Assembly: GCF_002741055.1 (NCBI RefSeq)
Contig: NZ_CP016809.1
Span: 434,001 to 498,000 of the forward strand
Reading direction: 5' to 3'
Origin: Paenibacillus ihbetae
Lineage (GTDB): Bacteria > Bacillota > Bacilli > Paenibacillales > Paenibacillaceae
DNA: 64,000 nt
A model generated the notes under the pieces. That model was not told the origin of the DNA and made no database searches. It saw only the letters and a program-made list of their open reading frames with translations. Position 1 is the first letter of the stretch. Each line of letters starts with the position of its first letter. Positions 7,938 to 16,628 of this stretch are shown in pieces. The translations under genes were made by a program, and so were the position numbers.

Positions 7938-9830
7938 TCACAAAATCGTATACACCCAGTAGTAAAATTCGTTCCATGCCCGTGTCTCACCTGCTTGCAC
8001 ATATTCGAGTTTGATCCGGAGATCCTTCTTCCCTTCGGTATACGAGGCAGGGATGTCGAATTCGTCCTCCAGCCAGCGTTTATAGGGGTTGCGATCCGCA
8101 TAGTACCAGCATTTTTCCGTAACCGGGATCCCGTCGACATAGACATTGGCCCGCTGTCTTCCGGTAATTTGATCCGACCGCCGGCGCAGCCTCACGCCCC
8201 GGTTCTCCGGCCGGATCGAAACGGTGAACTCGCTGAACCCCTCTGTTTCATGCCCTGTATCCCGGACCAGCTTGTTATCGTGATCGCCTTCATAGGCTGA
8301 TTCCAACGTATAGTACCCCCTGCTGCCCTCATATCTGTATTCGTGGAGCTGCTCCGAAGCGCGATTGCCGATATCCAGCTGATCCGTCAATACCATTCCC
8401 GGCTCGTCGACGCCGTAATAGAACAGAATTCCGCTATGCTCGATGTACTGATTGTTGAACTCGCCGGATTCAATGCCGAAAGCTAGCTCCGTAAGAAACG
8501 GATACCAGTCCCCGGAGCACAGCCGGAGCATGGACCATGGATTGTCAGGGAGTCCATCGTACGCGCTTGACGGATTGGTCTCCGGCGGGGTGGGAAATCC
8601 CCAGCCATAACATACCCAGCTCTCGGAGCCGTCGCTCTCCACCCGTGGCGTTGCGCCCCCATCAATATGGACGCGGACATCCCCCTCGCAGCTGATAATG
8701 CCTGCATGCCGGGCATGCCCCGTGATGTGGCCGGCCACCAAATGGCCTCTGCCGGACAGGCGTGCGATGATGCTGTCCGCGCCGGGGGTTGCCTTCCGTT
8801 CATAATAAGGAGACGTCCGGAAATAACCGGTAGACCCGCGGAGGTATATCGGATTCCGATCTCTTGTTGAGCGGACTTCCAGCAAAGGTAATCGGGCCGG
8901 GCCGTCCCCACGGTTTACAAGCTCAATGCGCGCATGTTCCCAATAGGGCATCGGAAAGTAATGATAGCACCGCCCATCGGCCGTTTGCCCATGGGAGAGC
9001 ACCCCGATCGGATTCATGCCGAGCTCGCTTCCGAAAAAAGTCCCCAGCGGACAATCGATATCCGGGACTTCATGATGATCCCAGGTTGCCCGTATCCACA
9101 GTTCCCGAGTTTCGTCCTGCTTCAAGGAGTCGCCGGTAATGGAGACGATGCTGCCCTGCCCGTGATCCTCGAACACGGCGACAGCCTCCCCGGGCTTGAT
9201 CTCCACAGGATGACTGGTTTGCGATTCGACGTTTACGCGCGGCTTCGGATCCTCCCCTACGCTGCTCCACATCTGAAGGAGCCCCTCGTAGTTTTCGGAA
9301 CCTGTGAACGTTGAGACCCCGTTGGCATCGGCATAAGCGTGATAGACGACGTGACCCCAGCCTCCGTCCCCCTTTGCCGCCCCCTTTAGCCGGATATCGG
9401 TCGTGATTCGGCACGCCTTGGCAAACGGCATCGGAACGAAGCTGCGAATGACGCGGATCGGTCCCCTTCCGTTATCCTCCGGTCCGATATAGGCATCCGC
9501 AAGCGGTGTGACAAACGGATGCTTCGAACCGAATTCCGAAGGCTTAATGACGACCCGCGGCTCATCCTCATGATCGAAATAGAACTTGAACGTAGGCTCC
9601 TCGCTTTCGGGATACCGGTGCTGGACAAAGTTGTACAGGCAGCCGGGGCCGACATGATCAAATATGACCCATTCCTCCCGATCCTGGTACAACCACCAGT
9701 CCCAGTCCGCGTTATAGCCCTGCTTGTCGATGCTCCCCTCGTAATGTACCTGTACACCGTTCCGCAGCAGCGGGAGCAGATCGAACCGTTCCATATTCTC
9801 TAGTCCAATAGGCGTAATGCGCTTCATCAT
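7938..9830 (-). CDS. GH172-type (DUF2961) glycoside hydrolase, long form
   Basis: A 630-residue protein with the DUF2961 fold core in its N-terminal half: GPGCLYNFVQHRY followed by FYFDHEDEPRVVI matches the family block GPG-IQH-W...FY-DHE-P-V. Characterised DUF2961 enzymes (GH172) act on alpha-linked fructofuranose or on D-arabinofuranose residues. No signal peptide is seen. The C-terminal part (about 480-630) is a beta-rich region with aromatic residues typical of an accessory domain. The gene begins ATG-ATG behind GGAGG and lies 169 bp after the large secreted glycosidase, with a hairpin between them. The second, shorter GH172 protein of this window (32301-33383) has the same core but lacks the long C-terminal part. 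Confidence 0.82.
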   Translation of the reverse strand: MMKRITPIGLENMERFDLLPLLRNGVQVHYEGSIDKQGYNADWDWWLYQDREEWVIFDHVGPGCLYNFVQHRYPESEEPTFKFYFDHEDEPRVVIKPSEFGSKHPFVTPLADAYIGPEDNGRGPIRVIRSFVPMPFAKACRITTDIRLKGAAKGDGGWGHVVYHAYADANGVSTFTGSENYEGLLQMWSSVGEDPKPRVNVESQTSHPVEIKPGEAVAVFEDHGQGSIVSITGDSLKQDETRELWIRATWDHHEVPDIDCPLGTFFGSELGMNPIGVLSHGQTADGRCYHYFPMPYWEHARIELVNRGDGPARLPLLEVRSTRDRNPIYLRGSTGYFRTSPYYERKATPGADSIIARLSGRGHLVAGHITGHARHAGIISCEGDVRVHIDGGATPRVESDGSESWVCYGWGFPTPPETNPSSAYDGLPDNPWSMLRLCSGDWYPFLTELAFGIESGEFNNQYIEHSGILFYYGVDEPGMVLTDQLDIGNRASEQLHEYRYEGSRGYYTLESAYEGDHDNKLVRDTGHETEGFSEFTVSIRPENRGVRLRRRSDQITGRQRANVYVDGIPVTEKCWYYADRNPYKRWLEDEFDIPASYTEGKKDLRIKLEYVQAGETRAWNEFYYWVYTIL

Positions 9831-9886
9831 TTCCGAAATCCTCCGCTCTTCATGTTTTCATGCACAAACCTTTGTAAAATCACCAG

Positions 9887-9919
9887 GAAAGAGCTGCAGC
9901 ACGCCGGCCGCAGCTCTTC
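9887..9919 (-). terminator. Intergenic hairpin, possible partial terminator
   Basis: A near-perfect stem (AAGAGCTGC at 9889-9897 with GCAGCTCTT at 9910-9918) lies between the secreted glycosidase gene and the GH172 gene. The minus-strand sequence after it has only GATTTTAC, so termination may be partial or the stem may protect or process the mRNA. Confidence 0.4.
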
Positions 9920-9999
9920 CATTCGGTTACGATCCTGCTTAAGGCTATCACCGTCCTTACCGATACGCAGCCGACGACGTCCGGATGGACATCCTTACA

Positions 10000-12900
10000 T
10001 CAAGGGACGACGATCTGTACATCATCAATGAATGCCGTATTGTCCCCTGCCGTTGTCGTCGCACGAAAGGTAACAGTGTGATTCCCGGACGAAACGGTGA
10101 AGACATCGGTCGTATAAGCTTCAAACGCAGTGGTTGCCGGCTGATACGAGCCGATTCGCGTATCGTCAACATAGACATCGAAGGATTGCAGCCCGCCGAA
10201 GCCTCCCCGCTTCGCTGCCTGGAACCGGATCGAATAGGACCCTGCCGGGAAATACAGCGACTGCTTGATCTCGGCCTGTTCACCGTCCTTGGATTGAAGC
10301 AGGCCGGTCTGTATCCCCTCCGGCGCTTCGGCGGCCCCGAAGGCGGACCCGTTGCGCTGCACGCCGGCACGGTTGTTGAATACCCATCCGTCCGTCATGG
10401 GACCTGCTTTTGCTCCGCTCGTTGAAGGCGATTCAAAGCCGGCATTCGCGAACGCCGGTGCCTTCGGCGGCTGCGGTGACCCGATTCGAATATCGTCGAT
10501 GTAAGCCGTGTTGTCGCCTTCGGCTGTCGTCGCCACGAATTTGATCGTATGTTCCCCTGCCGATGCGGTGAACGTGTCGGTTGTAAAGGTCATGTACGTA
10601 CCGGAAGACGGCGCATAAGAGCCGATCACCGTATCGTCAAAGTAGACGTTAAAGGTCTGCAAACCGCCGAAGCTGGTCCGCTTGGCCGCCTGAAAGCTCA
10701 TTTGGTACGTGCCTTCCTTGAATTGAATCCTCTGGCTGAACTGTCCTGCGACCCCGCCATCCGTCTTCAGATATGCGGCTTGAACGCCCTGCGGCGCATC
10801 CGGATTCTCGAAAACGCTGCCGTTATGCATGATTCCGGTCCGGTCCCCGAACACCCACCCGTTCGTAAACGGTCCTACCCGTGTATTGCCTGTCGCCGGC
10901 TTCTCGAAGCCTGCGTTATAGAATGTTACCAGCGGCAGCTCTTCCGGAATCTCCTTGCTGTAGTAGCAGCGCTTGGCGGAATTCGGACTCGGATCCCCGA
11001 ACACTTCGTCCGAGCATGCCGCCCCGTCCGCATGGATGGCATAATTAAACAATCCCTCGGCACCATAAGCGACCACCGCCTCGCCCTCAAAGTCGCAGAA
11101 CCCGCCCTCGTAGGTGCAGAATTGATATCCATCCGGCGCATTGCTGATGTCTCGGATTCGATAGTAAGCGGATGTCACGCCAGAGTCCTGCATGCCCGGC
11201 TTTATGGCGATCGCCTGAAACAGCTGCACCGTGCCGTTATTTAAAATTACGGGGCCGGTGTAGAGCCTGGAGGATGCCGTCGGGATGCTTCCGTCGGTCG
11301 TATAGCGGATCTCCGCTCCCGGCGTCGACGACGTTACCGTTACGGCTTCGGCTGAATCGTAAACGCCGTATGGAAGGCTAAACACCGGGGCGTCAACCTT
11401 GCCGGGCGTGCTGGCAGGCGTTACGGTAATTTTCGCGATGTTGTAGCTTGCAGGGTCTTTGCTGCTGGCTGCCTTAATCGCTACTTGTCTTTGGGTAGCC
11501 ACATCCGGCGCCGTATAAAGCCCCTTGCTGCTGATCGTGCCGTTGCCTTCCCCCCCGATGACACTCCACTTCACTGCACCGTTATTGTCAAGGAGCTCAG
11601 CCGACAGCTGGATCGTTCCTTTGCCCGCAACCGTTGCCTCGATCGGCGTCAGCTTGATCTGGGTCTGAGGCGCCTCGGTCGTATAGACGATAACGTTATA
11701 ATCGGGGCCGATACTGGTATCCCTGAACGAGCTTTTAGCTTTGAAGGCACCGGACGACGAAGGCAGGAGGGCATTCCCGTCGCGGATCACGTCATCCGAA
11801 TAAACAAACTTGCGGAAGGTTTTGTTGATCTTCACCCCGCCGAAATCAAACGTAATCTCCTTTCGGGACCCCGCCTTGCTCTCCAGGACGATCGTGTAAT
11901 CGCCGCGTTCCGTTTTGAAGGCCGCCGCTCGCAAATCCGGAGAGCCTGTGTCCACCTTCACAACCGTGCTGTGCGCGGGAACATAACGCGCAAGCAAACC
12001 CGCGGAATAGAAGGTCTTCTTCGGCGTCATGCCCTGTACGGTCGAATCCCACATCGTGTAATTGCCGTTCGTGTCTCCGAAAGGATCCGTCGGCCATACG
12101 CCATTGAGCTGCCAGACAAGCGCCGACTTAACCCCCATGTTCGCCGCCTGAATCACATGGTTGGCAAATCCTGCGTCCCATCCGCTCATCCCGTCGTCGG
12201 ACCATCCGAATTCCGTCAGATGAACGGGCTTGCCGGCCGCTGCCTGAATTCGCTCGTTCATCGCTGCCGTGACGGACTCGTAGCTCGCCCCGTAAACGTG
12301 GAAGCTGTAGCCGTCGATATGTTCGGACGCATGCTCTGCCATGTAAGCCGTCCAATCCGGTGCACCCGTCTCTTCGGGAGCCCAAATTTCAATACGGTCA
12401 CGGAGACCGTCAGTGCTCAGCTGCTGGCTAACTTTCCTGACCATTTCCGCGTAATATGCCTTTTGGTCCCCAGTCGTCTCATAATCCCAATTGCCGTTAG
12501 GCTCATTATAGAAGGTCAAATATTTAATGTTGTCGTAACCGCGCCCATCGATTAATTCGCTTAAAGCCGCCGAAGCCGAGCGCGCGAATGCGCCCAGATC
12601 CGCCGGTGCGCTAATATAAGGATCGACGCCCGGAAGGACGAACCAGTCATGGATGGCCGAGCCGTTCTTCCAACCGAAATTGAGCTCGATCTCCGTTCCG
12701 GCTGCTTGAAAGGCGTCCATATACTTATAAAAGGCTTGCATTTCAGCGCTTTCCCAATCGTAGCTTCCTTTGGTTTTCTCCATCCAATCCACCTGAAACC
12801 ATACCCGCGCCACTTTGGGCTTCATGGCGACGATTCGTTTCTTGTCGATCTCCCAGTCCGTGTCCGTGTATCCAAACTGGGTGGTTCCCGGCATCAGGCT

Positions 12901-13101
12901 GCTCGGGATGACGTTGACGCCGACTCCCCTGAAGTCCTCCTGAATGACCGTACCGGGGTCAATGCGAACCGTATGGCTTGCAGGGCTGTCTGCCAAACTG
13001 GAATCTGCGGCTGCCGTGCCGGCTCCGATGGATGACAGGAGGAGGGCGGCGCACAGCAGCCCCTTGCGGCACAGCGCGAACATGGATTTCTTACTCGTCA
13101 T
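10000..13101 (-). CDS. Secreted multi-domain glycoside hydrolase (clan GH-A barrel with C-terminal binding modules)
   Basis: Exported enzyme of 1033 residues. A signal peptide (about 1-32, ending near GTAAADS) is followed by a clan GH-A-like barrel (about 40-390). The acid/base is probably Glu200 in FYNEPNG and the nucleophile Glu297 in HLTEFGW, an arrangement seen in GH39/GH5-like enzymes. A small beta domain (391-478), a bacterial Ig-like domain (about 482-562), a chitobiase C-terminal-like domain (568-650, with IRYTTDGSIPT) and a short Cys-containing segment (659-713) follow. The end is two tandem copies of a roughly 148-residue module (728-876 and 886-1033), probably carbohydrate binding. 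AAAGGAG precedes the ATG. It is the first gene of the operon under the four-half-site operator. The family number and polysaccharide target are not certain. Confidence 0.88.
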   Translation of the reverse strand: MTSKKSMFALCRKGLLCAALLLSSIGAGTAAADSSLADSPASHTVRIDPGTVIQEDFRGVGVNVIPSSLMPGTTQFGYTDTDWEIDKKRIVAMKPKVARVWFQVDWMEKTKGSYDWESAEMQAFYKYMDAFQAAGTEIELNFGWKNGSAIHDWFVLPGVDPYISAPADLGAFARSASAALSELIDGRGYDNIKYLTFYNEPNGNWDYETTGDQKAYYAEMVRKVSQQLSTDGLRDRIEIWAPEETGAPDWTAYMAEHASEHIDGYSFHVYGASYESVTAAMNERIQAAAGKPVHLTEFGWSDDGMSGWDAGFANHVIQAANMGVKSALVWQLNGVWPTDPFGDTNGNYTMWDSTVQGMTPKKTFYSAGLLARYVPAHSTVVKVDTGSPDLRAAAFKTERGDYTIVLESKAGSRKEITFDFGGVKINKTFRKFVYSDDVIRDGNALLPSSSGAFKAKSSFRDTSIGPDYNVIVYTTEAPQTQIKLTPIEATVAGKGTIQLSAELLDNNGAVKWSVIGGEGNGTISSKGLYTAPDVATQRQVAIKAASSKDPASYNIAKITVTPASTPGKVDAPVFSLPYGVYDSAEAVTVTSSTPGAEIRYTTDGSIPTASSRLYTGPVILNNGTVQLFQAIAIKPGMQDSGVTSAYYRIRDISNAPDGYQFCTYEGGFCDFEGEAVVAYGAEGLFNYAIHADGAACSDEVFGDPSPNSAKRCYYSKEIPEELPLVTFYNAGFEKPATGNTRVGPFTNGWVFGDRTGIMHNGSVFENPDAPQGVQAAYLKTDGGVAGQFSQRIQFKEGTYQMSFQAAKRTSFGGLQTFNVYFDDTVIGSYAPSSGTYMTFTTDTFTASAGEHTIKFVATTAEGDNTAYIDDIRIGSPQPPKAPAFANAGFESPSTSGAKAGPMTDGWVFNNRAGVQRNGSAFGAAEAPEGIQTGLLQSKDGEQAEIKQSLYFPAGSYSIRFQAAKRGGFGGLQSFDVYVDDTRIGSYQPATTAFEAYTTDVFTVSSGNHTVTFRATTTAGDNTAFIDDVQIVVP
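10003..10920 (-). repeat. Two tandem copies of a C-terminal module in the secreted hydrolase
   Basis: Residues 728-876 and 886-1033 share NAGFE-P, GP-T-GWVF-, NGS-F, RF/SFQAAKR--FGGLQ-F-VY-DD--IGSY and DNTA-IDD--I. The copies are also similar in DNA. This is an internal duplication of a lectin-like jelly-roll module in my reading; the fold is inferred. Confidence 0.8.
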
Positions 13102-13211
13102 TTCACACGCTCCTTTACGAATAATGAATGACCTCCTGATGGATAACCTCTATCACCTCCTTGCTGCAAGCTCTCAGATCGCCTAAGGGTTCTTCTTCGT
13201 TCGTCGTAATC

Positions 13212-13326
13212 ATCATAGACGAAGCTATGTGGCCGGACCCATGAACAATCTCGTGAATCCATTGAAAAAAATGAGGCTTATCCCGGCGCGGAGGTTGAAA
13301 CATTTTGCGGCCAGGTTGAAACATTT
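13212..13326 (-). promoter_or_regulatory. Operator with four half-sites plus -10 element for the glycosidase operon
   Basis: Plus-strand half-sites start at 13241 (ATGAACAAT), 13262 (TTGAAAAAA), 13295 and 13316 (both TTGAAACAT), with spacings of 21, 33 and 21 bp. These are identical to the spacings in front of the permease genes. A minus-strand -10 (TATGAT, 13212-13217) lies 23 bp from the proximal half-site. TTGAAACATTTTGCG here matches TTGAACGATTTTGCG there. The remaining leader down to the ATG at 13101 holds no gene that I recognise. Confidence 0.75.
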
Positions 13327-13363
13327 GCCAGGCCACTTTAATCATCAAATTCCGAAACAAGAC

Positions 13364-13391
13364 ACAAAAAAACAGCGGATTCTCCGCTGTT
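13364..13391 (-). terminator. Rho-independent terminator after the SDR gene
   Basis: Perfect stem AACAGCGGA/TCCGCTGTT (13371-13391) with loop TTC/GAA, followed on the minus strand by seven T residues. It lies about 80 bp past the stop of the dehydrogenase-like gene. Confidence 0.9.
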
Positions 13392-13470
13392 CAGTGGTTG
13401 CCTGCATGGAGCGCGTCCACTGCAGACTGCTTTTGTGTTGAAGGCTGCATGCAACTGCATGCAACCTTGC

Positions 13471-14253
13471 TTATAGCGATGGTCCTGCTCCGCCGTCAAT
13501 ATTCACCGATGTTCCTGTGACGTAAGAAGCTGCTTCGGATGCAAGGAACACGATGACTTTCGCCGCTTCATCGGTGTCGCCGATCCGGCCGAGCGGAATG
13601 TGGTGACGGGGATCCCGGGCGTATTGCTCCCATGTGAGACCCGGCTCTTCTCGCTTCCAGCGCTGCTCCAGCTGGTCGCTTCGGATCATGCCGATGCAAA
13701 CGGTGTTGACCCGAATTCCGTCCTGCGCCAAATCACGGCTCATGGCCTTCGTCAAGGCTTGTCCGGCGGCGCGGCTTACACTGCTGGGCATCGATGATGC
13801 AGGCGGGGTCTTGGCTGAAGATGTCGTGATATTCACGATGCATCCGCCCCCCGCGGCACGCAAATGCGGCACCGCTGCACGGGAGATGCGAATCGCTCCG
13901 AACAGCTTCAGATCCAAATCGGCTGTCCATGCTTCGTCGTCTATCCCTTCAAACGGCTTCGCAGCAGCGGTTCCAGCATTATTGATGACGATGTCGAGCC
14001 GGCCGTAGCGCTTGACGGTTTCCGCTACCGCCCGCTCGCAATCCGCCGGCTTCGTCACGTCGGCGCTGATGATCAGGACATCCGCTCCTGCCCGGTCCTT
14101 GATGATCGCGGCCGCGTCTTCCAGCTGCTCCTCGTTCCGGGCGCAAATGGCAACCATCGCCCCTTCCGCAGCGAACGTGACAGCCGTTTCCAACCCGATG
14201 CCCTTGCTCCCGCCGGTTACGAGAGCCACTTTGCCTTGAAGTCCTAAGTCCAT
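13471..14253 (-). CDS. Short-chain dehydrogenase/reductase-like protein with altered catalytic residues
   Basis: A 260-residue Rossmann-fold protein. The nucleotide-binding motif TGGSKGIG (14-21) and the NNAG motif (91-94) are intact, and the C-terminus ends with GTSVNIDGGAGP as in 3-oxoacyl-reductase-like SDRs. The ATG at 14253 has AAGGAG eight bases upstream, so I prefer it over a longer frame. The usual Tyr-x-x-x-Lys pair is replaced: the aligned stretch reads PSSVSRAAGQALTKA, placing Ser157 and Arg161 where Tyr and Lys should be. Ser145/146 is present. The protein may use other residues or may not be a classical oxidoreductase. It is a single gene with its own terminator; no pathway is suggested by its neighbours. 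Confidence 0.88.
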   Translation of the reverse strand: MDLGLQGKVALVTGGSKGIGLETAVTFAAEGAMVAICARNEEQLEDAAAIIKDRAGADVLIISADVTKPADCERAVAETVKRYGRLDIVINNAGTAAAKPFEGIDDEAWTADLDLKLFGAIRISRAAVPHLRAAGGGCIVNITTSSAKTPPASSMPSSVSRAAGQALTKAMSRDLAQDGIRVNTVCIGMIRSDQLEQRWKREEPGLTWEQYARDPRHHIPLGRIGDTDEAAKVIVFLASEAASYVTGTSVNIDGGAGPSL

Positions 14254-14367
14254 CTCCTTGAGCTCCTTTCGATTCCATCCTTCATGTAATATAATGTCCT
14301 TCACCATCATTTTATCATTTGACCCATGCGGGTACTATGAATTCAGGCAACAATGATTTCCGGCAAT

Positions 14368-14404
14368 AAAGGAAAAGCCGATGCCCTTGACCGGACACCG
14401 GCTT
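14368..14404 (-). terminator. Probable terminator after the cytochrome c gene
   Basis: Stem AAGCCG (14375-14380) with CGGCTT (14399-14404), extended by partial pairing inside, followed on the minus strand by TTTTCCTTTATT. It ends the gluconate-dehydrogenase-type operon. Confidence 0.6.
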
Positions 14405-14426
14405 GTTCTGCTATATGCTGATACTT

Positions 14427-14837
14427 CTATTTCTTCTGTGCCAGCCACTGCGACAGCACCGTAATATCGTCTTCCGAAAGTCTGTCCTTGAACGCTGGCA
14501 TGCCTCCGCGGCCGTTTGAAATAATGCCGGCAATCTCTTCGGCGGAATGCTCAGCGCCTATCTTCTGAAGGCTTGGAAAGTTGCCGCCGCCGCCCAAATC
14601 CGTTGCATGGCAAGCCATGCAGTTTGCATTATACAGCGACTGCGCTTGAGCGCTGACATCCCCGCCAGTCGCTCCCTCGCCATTACCTGCATTTCCGCCA
14701 TTCGCCGTATCCGGAGCCTGCTCGGTTCCGTCAGCCGGAGCGGGTTCTGTTGCATTATTCCCTCCGCCGCCGCAGGCTGCCAGCGATAGAACCAGCACGG
14801 TGATCAGTGCCGCTGCGAACCAACTTTTTTTGAACAT
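14427..14837 (-). CDS. Membrane-anchored cytochrome c (c551/c550-like lipoprotein)
   Basis: Small electron carrier of 136 residues. A lipoprotein signal ends at LSLAAC, so Cys22 would be lipidated and the protein held on the outer face of the membrane. A Gly/Ala/Pro/Glu-rich linker (23-60) leads to a class I cytochrome c domain with the haem motif CMACH (Cys73, Cys76, His77) and the likely Met113 axial ligand in GRGGMPAF. It is the last gene of the operon, 42 bp after the GMC flavoprotein gene. It probably takes electrons from that dehydrogenase and passes them to the respiratory chain, replacing the multihaem subunit of the proteobacterial gluconate dehydrogenase. It resembles B. subtilis CccB in layout; I do not assign the symbol. 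Confidence 0.9.
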   Translation of the reverse strand: MFKKSWFAAALITVLVLSLAACGGGGNNATEPAPADGTEQAPDTANGGNAGNGEGATGGDVSAQAQSLYNANCMACHATDLGGGGNFPSLQKIGAEHSAEEIAGIISNGRGGMPAFKDRLSEDDITVLSQWLAQKK

Positions 14838-14879
14838 TGTGTGTAGTACCTCCTTGAAGTGTGATGTGTAAGCTGCAGG

Positions 14880-16595
14880 TTATACCAACAGCCCGCCCTT
14901 TTTACTGTATTGGACAATCCCCTCAGCCGCGCGATAAGCTAAAGCTCCAACAGTGCCTGTCGGATTGTAGCCGCTGTTATGCGGGAAGGCGGACGCCCCG
15001 ATGACAAACAAGTTTTCCATATCCCACATCTGCATATAGTTGTTCACTGCCGAAGTGTCGGGGCTTGCCCCCATAATGACGCCGCCGGTATTATGCGTGG
15101 ATTGGTAAGTCGTGATTTCGTACGGCCCAAGCTCTTTCATTTTCAAAATGCGGTCGGTGCCCATCTCCTTCATAATGTCCCCGCAGCGGTCCGATAGATA
15201 TCGTGCCAGCTCCCGGTCCTGCTCCTCGAAGTCGAAAGTGATCCGAATAAGCGGATCCCCGAACGCATCCTTGTAGGTCGGATCCAAATCGAGGTAGTGA
15301 TGCCGAAACGGCATCGAGGAGCCTTGGGAACCGATCGTAAGCACGCTGTTGGCGTATTTCAAGGAATTTGCCTTGAACTCTTTGCCCCAACGCGGTGAAT
15401 CCTCAGGTACCGGGTTATTCTGAATCGGACGCTGGCCGGTAAACGTATGGGCAATGTTTCCGCCATGGATGAACTTCAGATCGGAGTGATCGAAATTGTC
15501 CCCGTTATAATCGTCCACGCAGACGCCGAGACTGCCCGCACCGGCGTACAGGTTGAATTTCTGATCGTCGAAGAAGCCGACCGCATTTCCTTTGATAACC
15601 TGATAGGCGTAGTTTTTGCCAATGACTCCCTTACCGGTGGCCGGATCGTACGGCTTGCCAATCTTGGACAGCAGCATCAGGCGGGTGTTATTAAATACAT
15701 ACCCCGTTGAGACCACAATATCCGCAGGCTGCTCAATTTCCTCGCCCGTTGTCATGTCCGTGTACATAACTCCGGTCGCTTTGCCTCCGCTATGTAAGAT
15801 CCTTCTTACGTAGGAGTGCGTCCGGATTTCGAACTTACCGGTTTTCTTCGCAACCGGAATCACGGTAACGACAGGGTCGGCTTTCGCGCCGTATTCGCAG
15901 CCAAACCGCTCGCAATATCCGCAATATTGGCACGCCGCACGCGAAATGCCATCCGGGTTCGTGTAGCTTTCCGACAGGTTGGCGGAAGGAACGGTGTACG
16001 GGTGGAGATTGAGCTTTTTCGCAGCCTCCACGAACATCTTCATCGATGGCGTATGGAGCATCGGCGGTGTCGGATACTCGTTCGAACGCTTACCCGCGAG
16101 CGGGTTCACCTCGCCTGAGATGCCCGCCATTTTCTCGAATTTATCAAAGTACGGCTCAAGCTTGTCGTAGGTAATTCCCCAATCCTGAATCATCATGCCC
16201 GGCGGTATTTTATCTTTCCCATATCGCTCTTCCGTCATGCTGCGGATTTCAAAATCATACGGAAGGAACCGGTACGTCTGCCCGTTCCAGTGTACGCCGG
16301 CCCCGCCTACTCCCTCTCCGAGAAGGAAGGATCCATACTGCCGCATAGGCAGGGCACGAATTTTCTCATTGCCCCGGAACGTAATCGTTTCTTTGGATAG
16401 GTCCTGCATCAGTTCATAACGAAGGGCGTAACGAAGTTCGTCATGCGCCATATAGTAATCTTCCGTCACTCTTTCTTTTCCTCTTTCCAATCCAACAACG
16501 GACAGCCCTTGTTTGGTCAATTCCGAAGCGATAATGCCGCCGGCCCAGCCGACGCCGATTATGACAACATCCGTCTTAGGCAATTTTTTGGCCAT
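14880..16595 (-). CDS. GMC-family dehydrogenase flavoprotein (gluconate 2-dehydrogenase large-subunit type)
   Basis: FAD-dependent sugar or polyol dehydrogenase of 571 residues. The FAD-binding Rossmann motif is VVIIGVGWAGGIIASEL near the N-terminus, and the GMC C-terminal block reads HNTGGVIMGASP with ASAFPHNSGYNPTGTVGALAYRAAE. The family catalytic His lies in the STHNTGG or PHNSGYNPT regions. No signal peptide is present; family knowledge says this subunit is carried across the membrane bound to the Tat-signal small subunit, which is encoded 33 bp upstream here. The electron acceptor is probably the cytochrome c lipoprotein encoded downstream. The true substrate could be gluconate, a ketogluconate, or another sugar or cyclitol. 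Confidence 0.92.
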   Translation of the reverse strand: MAKKLPKTDVVIIGVGWAGGIIASELTKQGLSVVGLERGKERVTEDYYMAHDELRYALRYELMQDLSKETITFRGNEKIRALPMRQYGSFLLGEGVGGAGVHWNGQTYRFLPYDFEIRSMTEERYGKDKIPPGMMIQDWGITYDKLEPYFDKFEKMAGISGEVNPLAGKRSNEYPTPPMLHTPSMKMFVEAAKKLNLHPYTVPSANLSESYTNPDGISRAACQYCGYCERFGCEYGAKADPVVTVIPVAKKTGKFEIRTHSYVRRILHSGGKATGVMYTDMTTGEEIEQPADIVVSTGYVFNNTRLMLLSKIGKPYDPATGKGVIGKNYAYQVIKGNAVGFFDDQKFNLYAGAGSLGVCVDDYNGDNFDHSDLKFIHGGNIAHTFTGQRPIQNNPVPEDSPRWGKEFKANSLKYANSVLTIGSQGSSMPFRHHYLDLDPTYKDAFGDPLIRITFDFEEQDRELARYLSDRCGDIMKEMGTDRILKMKELGPYEITTYQSTHNTGGVIMGASPDTSAVNNYMQMWDMENLFVIGASAFPHNSGYNPTGTVGALAYRAAEGIVQYSKKGGLLV

Positions 16596-16628
16596 TTGGT
16601 TACCTCTCTTACGTGTATAGTGATTGAA

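Noticed and set aside
13115..13360. An 81-residue frame on the minus strand between the SDR and the secreted hydrolase
   Set aside because: It runs across the operator array and the leader of the downstream gene, has no ribosome binding site and has a composition unlike its neighbours.
13447..13467. A short direct repeat TGCATGCAAC in two adjacent copies
   Set aside because: Only ten bases long and immediately past a stop codon; too short to separate from chance.
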